Source of the DNA: Paenibacillus agri
GTDB lineage: Bacteria; Bacillota; Bacilli; Paenibacillales; Paenibacillaceae
DNA length: 64,000 nucleotides
Assembly (NCBI RefSeq): GCF_013359945.1
Contig: NZ_JABWCS010000212.1
Span: 1 to 64,000, forward strand
Direction: 5' to 3'
The notes under the pieces were generated by a model, which saw only the letters and a program-made list of their open reading frames with translations, did not search any database and was not told the origin of the DNA. Of the stretch, positions 45,405 through 55,424 are shown piece after piece (the first letter of the stretch is position 1; the number at the start of each line of letters is the position of its first letter). The translations under genes were made by a program, and so were the position numbers.

Positions 45405-46438
45405 CCAAACCTATCCTTGAAGTCCTCAAGCTGAACAAGAGCTTTCAAGTCAAATCCGACAAAGCGTTGTTCAAAAAGCCAAAGCCTGTTCATATCCTGA
45501 ATGATATTTCATTCGAATTGCTTGAAGGGGAGACGCTTAGTATTGTCGGAGAATCCGGCTGTGGAAAAACGACGCTTGGGCGGTGTATCGTCAGGGGCGT
45601 TAATGCCTCTTCGGGCAGTGTCGTCTATCATGCAGAGGACGAGAAGGCCGTTGATTATCTTAAGCTTGACCGTAAAGGAATCAAGGCTTACCGAAAAGAT
45701 ATTCAGATGATTTTTCAGGACCCGTATTCCTCACTTAGTCCGCGGATGAACGTATTTGATATTATTGCCGAGCCGCTGATTGCCAACTTTAAGCTGAGCA
45801 AGGATGAGGTGGAGGCCAAGGTCACGGAGATTGCCGAGAAGACCGGACTGAATGTAGGTTATTTAAAAAGATATCCCCATGCCTTCTCCGGGGGACAACG
45901 GCAGCGGATTGCTATCGCACGCGCGCTGATTACACAACCTAGGCTGATTGTCTGTGATGAGGCGGTATCCGCGCTCGATGTCTCGATTCAAGCACAGATT
46001 ATTAACCTGCTCAAAGATTTGCAGGAGCAATACAAGATCACTTATATTTTCATTTCGCATGATCTTTCTATCGTACAGAACATTTCTGACCGGGTAGCCG
46101 TAATGCATCTGGGCAGAATCGTGGAGCTGGCGTCAACGGAATCGCTATTCGGACATCCTCAGCATCCCTATACGGAGGCTCTGATGTCGGCTGTACCCCA
46201 GCCGAATCCTGAATTCAAGAAGGAGCGGATCATTCTGGAGGGAGAAGTGCCGAATCCAGCCAATCCGCCAAGCGGCTGCCATTTCCACCCCCGCTGTGCT
46301 TACAAGACAGAGAAATGTATCCAGGAAGTGCCTGAGCTTCGTGAAGTAGGTTATAATCATTTTGCTGCATGTCATTATGCAGAGAAGCTTCAGCTTCGCG
46401 GCGTTCCCATTGAGTCTGCCGAGTTGCAAGTGAACTAG
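45401..46438 (+). CDS. Oligopeptide-type ABC ATPase 2 (DppF/OppF class)
   Basis: About 345 residues. Walker A GESGCGKT, Q-loop FQDPYSSLSPRM, signature FSGGQRQR, Walker B LIVCDEAVSALD (Glu-Ala in place of Glu-Pro), H-loop SHD, and C-terminal Cys tail CHFHPRCAYKTEKC. ATG 45401 overlaps the previous stop. Forms the ATPase heterodimer. Confidence 0.93.
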   Translation: MTKPILEVLKLNKSFQVKSDKALFKKPKPVHILNDISFELLEGETLSIVGESGCGKTTLGRCIVRGVNASSGSVVYHAEDEKAVDYLKLDRKGIKAYRKDIQMIFQDPYSSLSPRMNVFDIIAEPLIANFKLSKDEVEAKVTEIAEKTGLNVGYLKRYPHAFSGGQRQRIAIARALITQPRLIVCDEAVSALDVSIQAQIINLLKDLQEQYKITYIFISHDLSIVQNISDRVAVMHLGRIVELASTESLFGHPQHPYTEALMSAVPQPNPEFKKERIILEGEVPNPANPPSGCHFHPRCAYKTEKCIQEVPELREVGYNHFAACHYAEKLQLRGVPIESAELQVN

Positions 46439-46462
46439 TGTTGAAGAGAGGGTATTCCTAAA

Positions 46463-47497
46463 ATGGCGAAGATTGACGATGTGGCCCGCCTGGCGGGTGT
46501 ATCCAAAGGAACGGTATCCAACGTATTCAGTCAGAAGAGACCCACGAGCAAGAAGGTAACGGAGAAAGTGCTTCAAGTCTCGAAAGAACTGAATTACGTG
46601 CCGAATCATATAGCAAGAAGCCTGGTCACCAAGAAAACAATGGCGATCGGGCTGATGATTCCGCACCGTAAATTCTTTTTTAGCATGTTCCATAATCAAT
46701 TTATTAACGGAGTGTTGTTGGAAGCCTCCAATTACGGATACCGTGTGCTGCTGGATATGATTCCGACGGGTGAGGTCAAGACGCCTTCGCTAGCCAGCTA
46801 CCCTATCGATGGGGCGATTGTGCTCGGCCCAACGGAAGAGGATGACCGGATAAATCTCCTGCACCAGAATGAGATTCCGTTCGTCACCGTGGGCAGAATC
46901 ATCAACGAGGGAATCCAGGATGTGTCTACCGTCAACAACGACAACAAGGGCATCATTCGATATATCTGTGAGTATCTGATCGGTTTGGGTCACCATAATA
47001 TTATGTTCCTGAATGCTGGGGATCGAATGACCGTGGGGATTGAGCGGATGGAGGAATTTGTACGGGTATTGGAGGAACACGGAATAACTGTACAGCCGGA
47101 GATGATCTATAGCAAGCCAGACATTCACTCTGATGAGTATATAAAATATGGGTATGATGAGACGATGCGTACTTTGAAGAGTCATCCTGAGCGGGTAACA
47201 GCAATCATTGCCGATGATGATCGTTCGGCGCTCAGCGCGCTCAATGCCATCAACGAAGCCGGTCTCTCTGTACCGGAGGATATTTCTTTATTCGTGATCT
47301 GCGGCGATTTGACCATGATGCATCAGGTAAGACCTGCTTTGACGGGAATGGATCTGCAACCCTCTGAACTCGGGGTACAGTCGGTAAGACTGCTTATGCA
47401 TAAACTGGGTGTGCTGGAAGGGGAATATGACAATAACTGGACCGTCCCTAGCAAATTTATTGAAAGAGACTCTTGCGCTCCAGTCAATAAAACGTAA
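46463..47497 (+). CDS. LacI-family regulator of the transporter operon
   Basis: 344 residues. HTH IDDVARLAGVSKGTVSNVFSQKRPTSKKV, hinge YVPNHIARSLVTKKT, then the ligand domain. Last gene of the importer operon (25 bases after ATPase 2), so it is probably autoregulated through the AACCGGTT sites at 39.84-39.95 kb. Confidence 0.9.
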   Translation: MAKIDDVARLAGVSKGTVSNVFSQKRPTSKKVTEKVLQVSKELNYVPNHIARSLVTKKTMAIGLMIPHRKFFFSMFHNQFINGVLLEASNYGYRVLLDMIPTGEVKTPSLASYPIDGAIVLGPTEEDDRINLLHQNEIPFVTVGRIINEGIQDVSTVNNDNKGIIRYICEYLIGLGHHNIMFLNAGDRMTVGIERMEEFVRVLEEHGITVQPEMIYSKPDIHSDEYIKYGYDETMRTLKSHPERVTAIIADDDRSALSALNAINEAGLSVPEDISLFVICGDLTMMHQVRPALTGMDLQPSELGVQSVRLLMHKLGVLEGEYDNNWTVPSKFIERDSCAPVNKT

Positions 47498-47526
47498 CCG
47501 GGAGTTCCAGGTTAGCGAGGTAACAA

Positions 47527-48027
47527 ATGACAGCGATTACATCGATTGGCCATGCCGTACCTTTTGAATATTACGTTCGGATTCTGATTAGTGCCGTTCT
47601 TGGGCTGCTGATCGGGTTCGACCGGACCCACAAGAACAAGCCGGCAGGTGTGAAGACGTACACATTCGTCACGGTCGCCTCTGCCTTAATTACAATCGTA
47701 TCTATTGAAAGTGTTGAAGTATACGGCCAGCTGCATAACCGGACGATGATGGACCCCATGCGTCTGGCGGCGCAGATTGTCTCCGGTCTCGGTTTTCTTG
47801 GTGCAGGACTGATCATGAAGGCTGGCTTTGAAGTAAAAGGCTTAACGTCTGCGGCGATGATCTTGTTCGCAGGCGGAGTTGGCATTGGAACCGGGGCTGG
47901 TTTCTATGGGATTGTAACGTTCTCGATTGTAGTGGCTTTCTTCTTCATCCGTGTAGGCGGGTGGATTGAGAAATGGGAGCACAAGAAGCTGGAATCCAAG
48001 GAGGAAAAGAAGGATTTAAGCGCATAG
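47527..48027 (+). CDS. MgtC/SapB-family membrane protein
   Basis: 166 residues, about five membrane segments, with the family stretch GLLIGFDRTHKNKPAGVKTYTFVTVASALITIVS and QIVSGLGFLGAGLIMK. MgtC proteins modulate Mg2+ homeostasis and membrane ATPases. The long C-terminal regulatory domain of some members is absent. A hairpin AGCTTTCC/GGAAAGCT (48081-48099) follows. Confidence 0.88.
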   Translation: MTAITSIGHAVPFEYYVRILISAVLGLLIGFDRTHKNKPAGVKTYTFVTVASALITIVSIESVEVYGQLHNRTMMDPMRLAAQIVSGLGFLGAGLIMKAGFEVKGLTSAAMILFAGGVGIGTGAGFYGIVTFSIVVAFFFIRVGGWIEKWEHKKLESKEEKKDLSA

Positions 48028-48192
48028 CTGTACCGCTATTCGCGGATAAAATCCGGAGAGCCCATGCTTCCGAAGCGAGCTTTCCTTCGGAAAGCTTTTA
48101 GGCGGCTGCTATCGCTCCTTCAGTTCCAACTTTCCCTCCATTCCGTTCCCCTTATTTTTTTGTTCAATCTATATAGCATATTGGTGTAAAAA

Positions 48193-48226
48193 AACGAGCT
48201 GCCCTCATTAATGAGGCAGCTCGTTT
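48193..48226. terminator. Bidirectional terminator
   Basis: AACGAGCTGCC / GGCAGCTCGTT stem flanked by A-rich and T-rich tracts, between convergent mgtC-like and LLM oxidoreductase genes. Confidence 0.88.
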
Positions 48227-48253
48227 CCAATTTCAATTCGAAGTCCAATTCGA

Positions 48254-49327
48254 TTATTCCCAGCCCTCGATGCGTGCCAATTCCTTGCGTACAATAGGTG
48301 CGACTTTGGTGCCCAGCAATTCAATCGCGTGCATAAGCTCCTCATGTGGCAGTGTACCTGCACTCAAATGGAGGAAGAAACGGGTAATGCCCAGGTTTTT
48401 GCGCAGCAGAATGATTTTCTCTGCGACATATTCCGGGTCGCCGACATACAGGGCGCCGCGCAGGCTGCGGGCGGCGTCGAAGGTCGCCCGGCTATAAGGC
48501 TGGCTCCAGCCGCGCTCGCGCCCGATGACATTCATCTGTGCTTGTATCGGCGGGTAGAGCAGCTCAGCAGCCTGCTCAGTCGTATCGCTGACAAAGCCGT
48601 GTGAATGGGTGGCGATTTGCAGCTTCGCAGGATCATGCCCGGCCTTTGCGGCAGCCTCTTTGTACAGTCGGACGAGCGGCGCGAACTGCTCTGGCATGCC
48701 GCCGATGATCGCGAAGGCAACCGGCAGACCCAGCACGCCCGCACGAATGGCGGACTCCGGGTTACCTCCGGTGCCGATCCAGACCGGCAGCGGGCTCTGA
48801 ACGGAGCGCGGATAGACACCGAGGTTATGGATGGCCGGGCGATGCCCGCCGCGCCATGTAACCTTCTCGGATTCACGGATCGCCAACAGCAGCTCCAGGT
48901 TCTCTTCGAACAGCTCGTTATAGTCATCCAGGCTGTAGCCGAAGAGCGGGAAGGACTCTGTGAACGAGCCGCGTCCTGCCATAATCTCTGCCCGGCCGTT
49001 TGAGAGGCCGTCCAGCGATGAGAAGCCCTGATAGACACGGACCGGGTCGGCCGAGGATAACACGGTCACGGCGCTGGTCAGCCGGATACGTTTCGTTACA
49101 GAGGCTGCGGCCGCAAGCACAATCTCTGGAGCGGTGCCCGCATAATCCGCCCGGTGATGCTCCCCGATGCCGTATACATCCAGGCCAACCTGATCGGCCA
49201 GCACAATCTCCTCTACAGCGTTGCGCATCCGCTGCGCATGACTCATAATTTCACCCGTTTTCAAATCGGGGGTTGTTTCCAGAAATGTACTAATTCCTAT
49301 TTCAATGCGGTTTGCTGGTTCAGCCAC
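48254..49327 (-). CDS. LLM-class flavin-dependent oxidoreductase
   Basis: 357 residues, luciferase-like TIM barrel: [69 protein letters not shown] split over the usual strands, and [12 protein letters not shown]. Uses reduced flavin; substrate unknown. It is about 30 kb from the sulfur-type transporter, so I do not connect them. GGAGG precedes the start. Confidence 0.9.
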   Translation of the reverse strand: MAEPANRIEIGISTFLETTPDLKTGEIMSHAQRMRNAVEEIVLADQVGLDVYGIGEHHRADYAGTAPEIVLAAAASVTKRIRLTSAVTVLSSADPVRVYQGFSSLDGLSNGRAEIMAGRGSFTESFPLFGYSLDDYNELFEENLELLLAIRESEKVTWRGGHRPAIHNLGVYPRSVQSPLPVWIGTGGNPESAIRAGVLGLPVAFAIIGGMPEQFAPLVRLYKEAAAKAGHDPAKLQIATHSHGFVSDTTEQAAELLYPPIQAQMNVIGRERGWSQPYSRATFDAARSLRGALYVGDPEYVAEKIILLRKNLGITRFFLHLSAGTLPHEELMHAIELLGTKVAPIVRKELARIEGWE

Positions 49328-49516
49328 TGCAATCGCCTCCTTATTTATAATTTTATATTACTATACTTTTTAATGTTTCTCAACTTTAGTAAGTAAGTTT
49401 TGTTTTGGTTCATTGGAATATTTGTAGTTATTTACCTGTGAATTCTGATACAATTGAACCTGCAGCCAAGCAATAGAACACCGGAATTGCTGACAATATA
49501 ACTGGAGGTTATGTGT

Positions 49517-49996
49517 ATGGCAGTCAAAACCAATGAGCAGCTGGTACTCGAATTTCAGGCGCTTCTCCCTTTCGTGGAGTCTTTGAAAGAAGCGCCTGAA
49601 GCACACTGGAATACACCGATCGGTGAAGGGAAATGGACAGTGAAGGATATTATTTGTCATATTATGCTGTGGGACAAGTACTTTTACGAGGAAGCTATTG
49701 AGAAGATCAAGCTGGGCCAGCCCTTAACATCAAGACATCTGGACTTCAATGAATTTAATGCCAATGCTGTTGAGCATGCGAAGTCGCTATCTGCCCTGCA
49801 GGTGGCAGAAGATTGTATTTTGCAACGAACCCGCATTCTAGATACTATTACCGGATTAACCGAAGAGGAATACATACAGGAATACAAAGACGGAGACCGC
49901 AAGAAGTTCAGCATCCGCAAGCATTTGCGGGGCTTTCTCCCGCATGACAAGCATCACCGGAAGCAGATCGAGACCTTCTTAAGCAGACATAGATAA
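49517..49996 (+). CDS. DinB-superfamily protein
   Basis: About 160 residues, four-helix bundle with the family metal His pattern: KWTVKDIICHIMLWD near residue 45 and the C-terminal HDKHHRKQIETFL. Members include thiol transferases and damage-induced proteins. ATG 49517 lies 8 bases after CTGGAGG. Confidence 0.82.
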   Translation: MAVKTNEQLVLEFQALLPFVESLKEAPEAHWNTPIGEGKWTVKDIICHIMLWDKYFYEEAIEKIKLGQPLTSRHLDFNEFNANAVEHAKSLSALQVAEDCILQRTRILDTITGLTEEEYIQEYKDGDRKKFSIRKHLRGFLPHDKHHRKQIETFLSRHR

Positions 49997-50062
49997 CGGC
50001 TTTATCGACAGCAAGCTGGATTAATTGCGGGGACTGAACTTAGCGTAATCACATAGGTGATT

Positions 50063-50103
50063 CACAGGCCGGGGCATGATTTTTATGCTTCGGCCTGTTT
50101 GTG
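50063..50103 (+). terminator. Terminator of the DinB-like gene
   Basis: CACAGGCCG-GGCAT / ATGC-CGGCCTGTTTGTG stem around a T-rich loop. Confidence 0.75.
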
Positions 50104-50216
50104 TTCATGTTCAGTAAAATGAGCAGACATATATCACTGTAAAAGGATGGAATTACAATTACAATGTAAGCGTTATCTTTTGTTTTGTAAATAAATTATA
50201 TCAAAGGAGAACGGGT

Positions 50217-50576
50217 ATGCATTTGAAGAAAATCCCCTTTAACTTGCTCGTATTTTTAGGGCTTAGCCTCCAATACAGTCTGCTACATGTGCTTCCGTCT
50301 GGCCCTACACCCACCATTACTACCCTGGAGCTTGTCATCTATATTGCCTACACTATCATTGGTCTTGCAGGATTCTTTTACAAGAGCCGCAAATTGCGAA
50401 CTGAAGATATCTCCTGTATGGCAGCGTTCTTCTTCGGCGTGCTTTGGACCGTGGCGATCACTTCGCATTTTCGCAAAGAGAGCTATACCGAATTACTGAC
50501 TCTGGTGCATTCTGTCGGTATCTTCACAGCGGGGCTGATCTTGCTCACAGAGTTGATCATCCTGTTCAGAGCTTGA
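50217..50576 (+). CDS. Small four-helix membrane protein, unknown
   Basis: 119 residues with four hydrophobic segments (about 8-25, 38-55, 66-84, 95-117) and short loops. AAAGGAG precedes the ATG and a terminator follows. No family recognised. Confidence 0.7.
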   Translation: MHLKKIPFNLLVFLGLSLQYSLLHVLPSGPTPTITTLELVIYIAYTIIGLAGFFYKSRKLRTEDISCMAAFFFGVLWTVAITSHFRKESYTELLTLVHSVGIFTAGLILLTELIILFRA

Positions 50577-50612
50577 GCGGTGACAAGGATGCCAGCCAGC
50601 GGCATAAACAAC

Positions 50613-50652
50613 AAAAAACGGCTCTGCCGCAAGTCTGCGGACAGGCCGTTTT
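50613..50652. terminator. Bidirectional terminator
   Basis: AAAACGGC-CTG / CAG-GCCGTTTT outer stem with an inner CCGCA/TGCGG pairing, A-run before and TTTTCATTT after. Lies between convergent genes. Confidence 0.8.
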
Positions 50653-50682
50653 CATTTGAATTGTTTTTCAAAAAGAAAGGAA

Positions 50683-51111
50683 CTAGCCTTGAAATTCTCC
50701 GTTGTCATAGTTAAACTGCCATTGAATGCCGAACTTATCGGTGAGGTTCCCGTAACACTTACTCCAGAAGGTTTCTTGTAATTCCATGCCCACCTTGCCG
50801 CCATCCTCCAGCTTACCGAAGAGGGACTTGATCTCCTCGATATTCTTGCTGCTGTAAGACAGGCTGATATTGTTGCCTTGGATGAACGACATTCCTGGGA
50901 AGGTGTCCGAGAACATGACGTTGCTGCCATTGATGCTCAATCTTGCGTGCATAACCAGATTTTTTGCTTCCTCAGGTAGAGGAAAGTTCGGATCTGGTGG
51001 TGTATCGCCAAAGGTCATAATTTGTGGTTGTCCCGTTTCAAAAGTCTTCGCATAAAACTCTACAGCATCACGGCAATTTCCCTCAAAATTAAGATAAACG
51101 TCAATGGCCAA
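50683..51111 (-). CDS. PhnB-like VOC protein
   Basis: About 142 residues, single VOC fold: VYLNFEGNCRDAVEFYAKTF, ARLSINGSNVMFSDTFPG, TFWSKCYGNLTDKFGIQWQFNYD. This is the 3-demethylubiquinone/PhnB-type branch (often annotated as glyoxalase). TTG 51111 lies eight bases after GAGGAG; GTG 51120 overlaps the ribosome site. Confidence 0.87.
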   Translation of the reverse strand: MAIDVYLNFEGNCRDAVEFYAKTFETGQPQIMTFGDTPPDPNFPLPEEAKNLVMHARLSINGSNVMFSDTFPGMSFIQGNNISLSYSSKNIEEIKSLFGKLEDGGKVGMELQETFWSKCYGNLTDKFGIQWQFNYDNGEFQG

Positions 51112-51322
51112 GTTCTTCACTCCTCAGATTGAAATGGATCGCTCATATTGTATCATTTCAATTCTTGATAATCAAAACTTGTCCTATGCAACAGGCAAGG
51201 AAGTTTGGCGTAGCTTAAAGATTATAGTGTTGTTAACTTTCTATTCACAAACCTCTGATAATCTCTAAACATGTTGGAGCGGTTAACCGTCCAATGTATA
51301 ACGGATCATATGGAGGATAATC

Positions 51323-53293
51323 ATGTTCACAACCCTGAAAAAGAGAATTGTTGCTTGTCTGATCATTTTGGCTGTCCTGGGCAGCGGAATTCTGTCTAGC
51401 TTGGTATTTCCACGGATATCAGTAACGGCAGCAGCCGGGCAAGCCAAGCCATTGGTGCATCAGATCGAAGCCCCTGCCAATCTGGATGATACCACAAGCT
51501 TAACAACGTTCGTGGACGGAATCATGGAAGAGGACATGAACCGGCTGCATATCCCGGGCGCAGTTATTTCGATCGTCAAAGACGGTCAGATTATTTTGGC
51601 AAAAGGTTATGGAAGCTCCAATCTGGAGAAAGCTGCACAGGTTGATCCCAAGACCAGCATGTTCCGGATCGCCTCCACCACTAAACTGTTCACTTGGACG
51701 GCGGTCATGCAACTGGTGGAGGCAGGGAAGATTGATCTGGACACCGATGTGAATACTTATCTGAAAGACTTTAAGGTGCCGGATACCTATCCCGAGCCGA
51801 TCACGATGCGCCATTTGATGACACATACAGCGGGGTTTGAAGAGGGTGGCGTAGGGTATCAGATCACCACAGACCCTGCTAAACTGCCGGGTTCGATCTC
51901 GGAAACGCTGGAAAAGCATAGGCTGGCCCGGGTGAGACCGCCAGGTGAGATGAGCTCCTATTCCAATTACGGCACCGCATTAGCGGGCCTGATCGTGCAA
52001 GAGGTCAGCGGAATGCCTTACGACGATTATGTTAAAAAGAATATTTTCGATCCGCTGGATATGAAATATGCGACGGTACAGGAGCCGTTGCCTGAAGCGT
52101 TCAAGCCTTACGCAGTTGTGGGATACAACAGTGAGAACGGCAGCTTTACCCCCGGTACGCCTACATATGAGGCAGGCTTCCGTCCGGCAGGGTCCGGTAC
52201 TGTTTCTGCGGTAGATATGGCTCATTTTATGATTGCTCATTTGCAGAATGGACGGTATGGGGACAAGCAAATCCTAAGCGCCAATACTGTTGGGTTGATG
52301 CATGCAACGGCGTTCCAGTTTGATAAACGTATGCCAGGAGTAACTCTCGGGTTTGCCGAGAAGAAGGTCAATGGTCTGACGCTCATTACCCATGGCGGCT
52401 CTGATCCGATGTTCAATACAGAATTATATCTGGTCCCTGCCAAAAATATAGGCATATTCCTCTCCTATAGCGGAGGTGCGGGTAGCGAATCGGCTGAAGG
52501 CCTGCTCCAGGCCTTTTTCAACAAATATTATCCTGCACCCCTCGAAGAGACACCGGTAGACCCTTCTATTACGGCTGAATCGGTTCAAAAGTATGCGGGT
52601 TCCTATGAATTTACACGCCGTAATTTCAGTGATATCGATAAATTTTTCAATTTTCTTGTACAGTTCAATGTCACCGTATCCGATAATAAATTGTCCCTCG
52701 GAAGCGGCAGTGAACAAGCATTTTACGCTCCTGTTGGCGAGAATTTGTTCCAGCATGTCGGGGGCACCGAGCAAATCGCCTTTCGCACCGATGAATCTGG
52801 AAAAGTCACGCATATGGTGTTGGGGGCCATTCCGGATATGCCGCTGGAGCGGACGCCATTAATGGATCAGACCAGGTTCTGGTTCACATTACTCGGGATT
52901 GCAGCATTTATTTTTATCACAGCAATATTCGGATTTATCCTTGGCAGACGTAAGATGAAGGCGATGTCAACTCCGGAAAAGTGGGTCATCAGATTGTCAG
53001 CAGCGACCTCGGGCTGGGGATTGCTCTCCTTTGTCACAATATTTCTGGTAGTAATGTCAATGGACCTCATGACAAAGCTTAGCGGCATTAGTGCCGCGCT
53101 TTATCTCAGTTTGGCCATGCCGATCCTGTTTGTGGGTCTGACGCTGGCTTTATTGGTAGGGACTTTATTGGCCTGGAAGAATAGGTACTTTACGACGTTC
53201 CGGCGTGTTCATTACACGCTTGTGGCACTTTCAGCAGTGATGTTGGTCGTGTTCTTCTACCATTGGAACCTGCTGGGCTGGCAGTTCGGTTAA
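51323..53293 (+). CDS. Membrane-anchored serine hydrolase (beta-lactamase/PBP4* family)
   Basis: 656 residues. N-terminal signal/anchor; catalytic domain with S118TTK, Y213SN and a HGG motif (THGGSD); then a beta-rich region and four C-terminal membrane segments. This is the Gram-positive FmtA/EstB-like layout of class C-type hydrolases acting on cell-wall polymers or small esters. TGGAGG precedes the ATG. Directly upstream of a two-component system that may control it. Confidence 0.88.
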   Translation: MFTTLKKRIVACLIILAVLGSGILSSLVFPRISVTAAAGQAKPLVHQIEAPANLDDTTSLTTFVDGIMEEDMNRLHIPGAVISIVKDGQIILAKGYGSSNLEKAAQVDPKTSMFRIASTTKLFTWTAVMQLVEAGKIDLDTDVNTYLKDFKVPDTYPEPITMRHLMTHTAGFEEGGVGYQITTDPAKLPGSISETLEKHRLARVRPPGEMSSYSNYGTALAGLIVQEVSGMPYDDYVKKNIFDPLDMKYATVQEPLPEAFKPYAVVGYNSENGSFTPGTPTYEAGFRPAGSGTVSAVDMAHFMIAHLQNGRYGDKQILSANTVGLMHATAFQFDKRMPGVTLGFAEKKVNGLTLITHGGSDPMFNTELYLVPAKNIGIFLSYSGGAGSESAEGLLQAFFNKYYPAPLEETPVDPSITAESVQKYAGSYEFTRRNFSDIDKFFNFLVQFNVTVSDNKLSLGSGSEQAFYAPVGENLFQHVGGTEQIAFRTDESGKVTHMVLGAIPDMPLERTPLMDQTRFWFTLLGIAAFIFITAIFGFILGRRKMKAMSTPEKWVIRLSAATSGWGLLSFVTIFLVVMSMDLMTKLSGISAALYLSLAMPILFVGLTLALLVGTLLAWKNRYFTTFRRVHYTLVALSAVMLVVFFYHWNLLGWQFG

Positions 53294-53361
53294 GGTCAAT
53301 TCTTGATTTCTTACCAGGCACAAAACATTTATAATGAAAGCTTGAGAGAGGAGGGATGATT

Positions 53362-54039
53362 GTGGCGGTTATCCTTATCGCAGATGATGATGCCAATATC
53401 CGCAAGCTGATGTCTTTGTTTTTACGAAAAGAGGGTTTTGAGATCAAAGAGGCAAATGATGGTGCCAAAGCGCTGTCCATTGTGGAGAACTCTCGGGTGG
53501 ATCTCGTTATTCTCGATATTATGATGCCAGGATTGGACGGCTGGGATCTGTGCAGGGAGATCCGGCGCCAGGATGCCAACCTCCCCCTCCTGATGGTGAC
53601 AGCTAAAGCCGAATCCGCGCACAAAGTAAAGGGCTTTCAACTTGGCACAGATGACTATCTGAGCAAGCCATTTGATCCACTAGAGCTGGTTTTGCGGGTA
53701 AAAGCACTGCTTAAACGTTCGCTGGTGGTTACTTCCCAGACGGTGAAGGTCGGCAGTGTCGTTCTCAACCGCCGCACGTTTGAGGTCACTTGCGGAGACG
53801 AATTGGTCAATATGCCGCTTAAGGAGTTCGAGCTTCTGTTTCTGCTGGCGAGCCATCCCGGCCAAATTTTCACGAGGGAACAATTGATCCAGCAGATCTG
53901 GGGACTTAATTATGATGGAGACGGCCGGACCGTGGATGTACATATCAGCCGACTGAGAGAGAAGTTTACCACTATGGATGGACCCTTTCAAATTGAAACT
54001 GCCCGGGGTCTCGGTTACCGGCTGATGCTGCAGCCATGA
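53362..54039 (+). CDS. OmpR/PhoB-family response regulator
   Basis: About 225 residues. Receiver with Asp in VILDIMMPGLDGWD and Lys in YLSKPFDP; winged helix with PLKEFELLFLLASHPGQIFTREQLIQQIWG and GRTVDVHISRLREKF. GTG 53362 lies six bases after GAGGAGGG; ATG 53356 is too close to it. Overlaps the kinase gene by ATGA. Confidence 0.94.
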   Translation: MAVILIADDDANIRKLMSLFLRKEGFEIKEANDGAKALSIVENSRVDLVILDIMMPGLDGWDLCREIRRQDANLPLLMVTAKAESAHKVKGFQLGTDDYLSKPFDPLELVLRVKALLKRSLVVTSQTVKVGSVVLNRRTFEVTCGDELVNMPLKEFELLFLLASHPGQIFTREQLIQQIWGLNYDGDGRTVDVHISRLREKFTTMDGPFQIETARGLGYRLMLQP

Positions 54040-55424
54040 TCAAGACCCTGTATGTGCGTGTTATTATCACGTTCCTGGCCATTATTATATTCAGCCTGCT
54101 TTGCTCCTTTTTTATAGGTCTATATGTTTTTCAACAACAAATCAGTTACGAAGGTCAGAATGAAATGATCAGTGTGGGTAAAGAGATCATTCACCGCTAT
54201 GATGACGCCAAGCCTGCCGATACGGATGAGTTCCTGCGGAGTATGGTTAAGGTTTCTGCCTATCCAATTCATCTGTTCAATCATTCCGGCGAGCATATCT
54301 TTTACGGACTTAAGGATAATCCGGCCGTAATCATTAAACCCGAAGCCGTTAAACAAGTGCTGCAAGGACAGTATTACCGCTCCACGACGGAAGATCATGA
54401 TACGTTCATCGGGATGCCTTTTCTGTTAAAAGGGGAGTGGCAGGCGATGTTCCTGCAGTATTCCGCCGAGAATGAGAATATCATCAACCGGATGATGTTT
54501 TTTGTACTGCTGCTTGTCCTGCTGCTCGGAAGTCTCTGTATTCTCATCGCTGCCAGATATCTGGTGGAGCCGATCAAAGTGTTGACCCGGGCGACAAGAA
54601 GGCTGGCCAAGGGTGATTTTGAGGTAGAGCTAAAGGTCAACCGGGTAGACGAGATAGGGGAACTGACCCGAAGTTATGTAGAAATGGCCGGGGAGCTTAA
54701 GCAGTTGGAGCAGATGCGGCAAGATTTTGTATCTAATGTCTCGCATGAGATCCAGACCCCGCTTACCTCAATCTCCGGATTTGCCAAGGCTCTGCAAAGT
54801 CATGATCTGATCGTAGAAGAAGAGCGTAATGAATATCTTGAGATTATCATAGCGGAAAGTGGACGGTTGTCACGTCTTAGTGATAATTTGCTGAAGCTCG
54901 CTTCACTCGACTCTGAGCATCATCCCTTCAAGCCGATTTCCTTTCATCTTGATGAGCAGATTCGAACTATCGTTGTGACTTGTGAGCCGCAATGGTCGTC
55001 GAAGGGCATTCTCATTGATCTTGATTTACCGGAGGCTGTTACGATTGAAGCGGATGAAGATCAACTGAAGCAGGTCTGGATGAATCTGCTAAGCAATGGC
55101 ATCAAGTTCACCCCTGAGGGTGGGAATATCCGTATTAGGATTGAAGCTGGTACAGCAGAAATAGCCGTTACCATAAGCGATAGCGGCATCGGGATCTCCC
55201 CGGAGGAATTCAGTGCTGTATTCCAAAGATTCTATAAGGTCGACAAGTCGCGGAACGGAAATAACAATGGCAACGGACTGGGGCTTGCGATCGTTAAGAA
55301 AATTGTAGCGCTGCATCAGGGAAACATCGAGGTAGATAGTGCAGTGGGAGAGGGCACGACGATCATCGTCAGATTGCCCCTCTCTGTGCCCGGTGTCAGT
55401 GGGAATGACGAACGCCGTGCATGA
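54036..55424 (+). CDS. Membrane sensor histidine kinase
   Basis: 462 residues. Two membrane segments (about 7-32 and 150-175) around an extracellular domain of about 115 residues, HAMP, HisKA with His in NVSHEIQTPLTSI (Gln where Lys is more usual), and HATPase with NLLSNGIKFTP, DSGIGISPE and NGNGLGLAI. Its 3' end overlaps the convergent TetR gene by 29 bases. Confidence 0.94.
   Translation: MIKTLYVRVIITFLAIIIFSLLCSFFIGLYVFQQQISYEGQNEMISVGKEIIHRYDDAKPADTDEFLRSMVKVSAYPIHLFNHSGEHIFYGLKDNPAVIIKPEAVKQVLQGQYYRSTTEDHDTFIGMPFLLKGEWQAMFLQYSAENENIINRMMFFVLLLVLLLGSLCILIAARYLVEPIKVLTRATRRLAKGDFEVELKVNRVDEIGELTRSYVEMAGELKQLEQMRQDFVSNVSHEIQTPLTSISGFAKALQSHDLIVEEERNEYLEIIIAESGRLSRLSDNLLKLASLDSEHHPFKPISFHLDEQIRTIVVTCEPQWSSKGILIDLDLPEAVTIEADEDQLKQVWMNLLSNGIKFTPEGGNIRIRIEAGTAEIAVTISDSGIGISPEEFSAVFQRFYKVDKSRNGNNNGNGLGLAIVKKIVALHQGNIEVDSAVGEGTTIIVRLPLSVPGVSGNDERRA

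Noticed and set aside
48254..49327. LLM oxidoreductase as the missing sulfonate monooxygenase
   Set aside because: It lies 30 kb from the transporter, between unrelated genes with its own terminator, and resembles the general LLM class rather than SsuD.
55396..55424. Frameshift or misassembly at the kinase/TetR overlap
   Set aside because: Both reading frames end naturally with complete domains. A 29-base tail-to-tail overlap is unremarkable.
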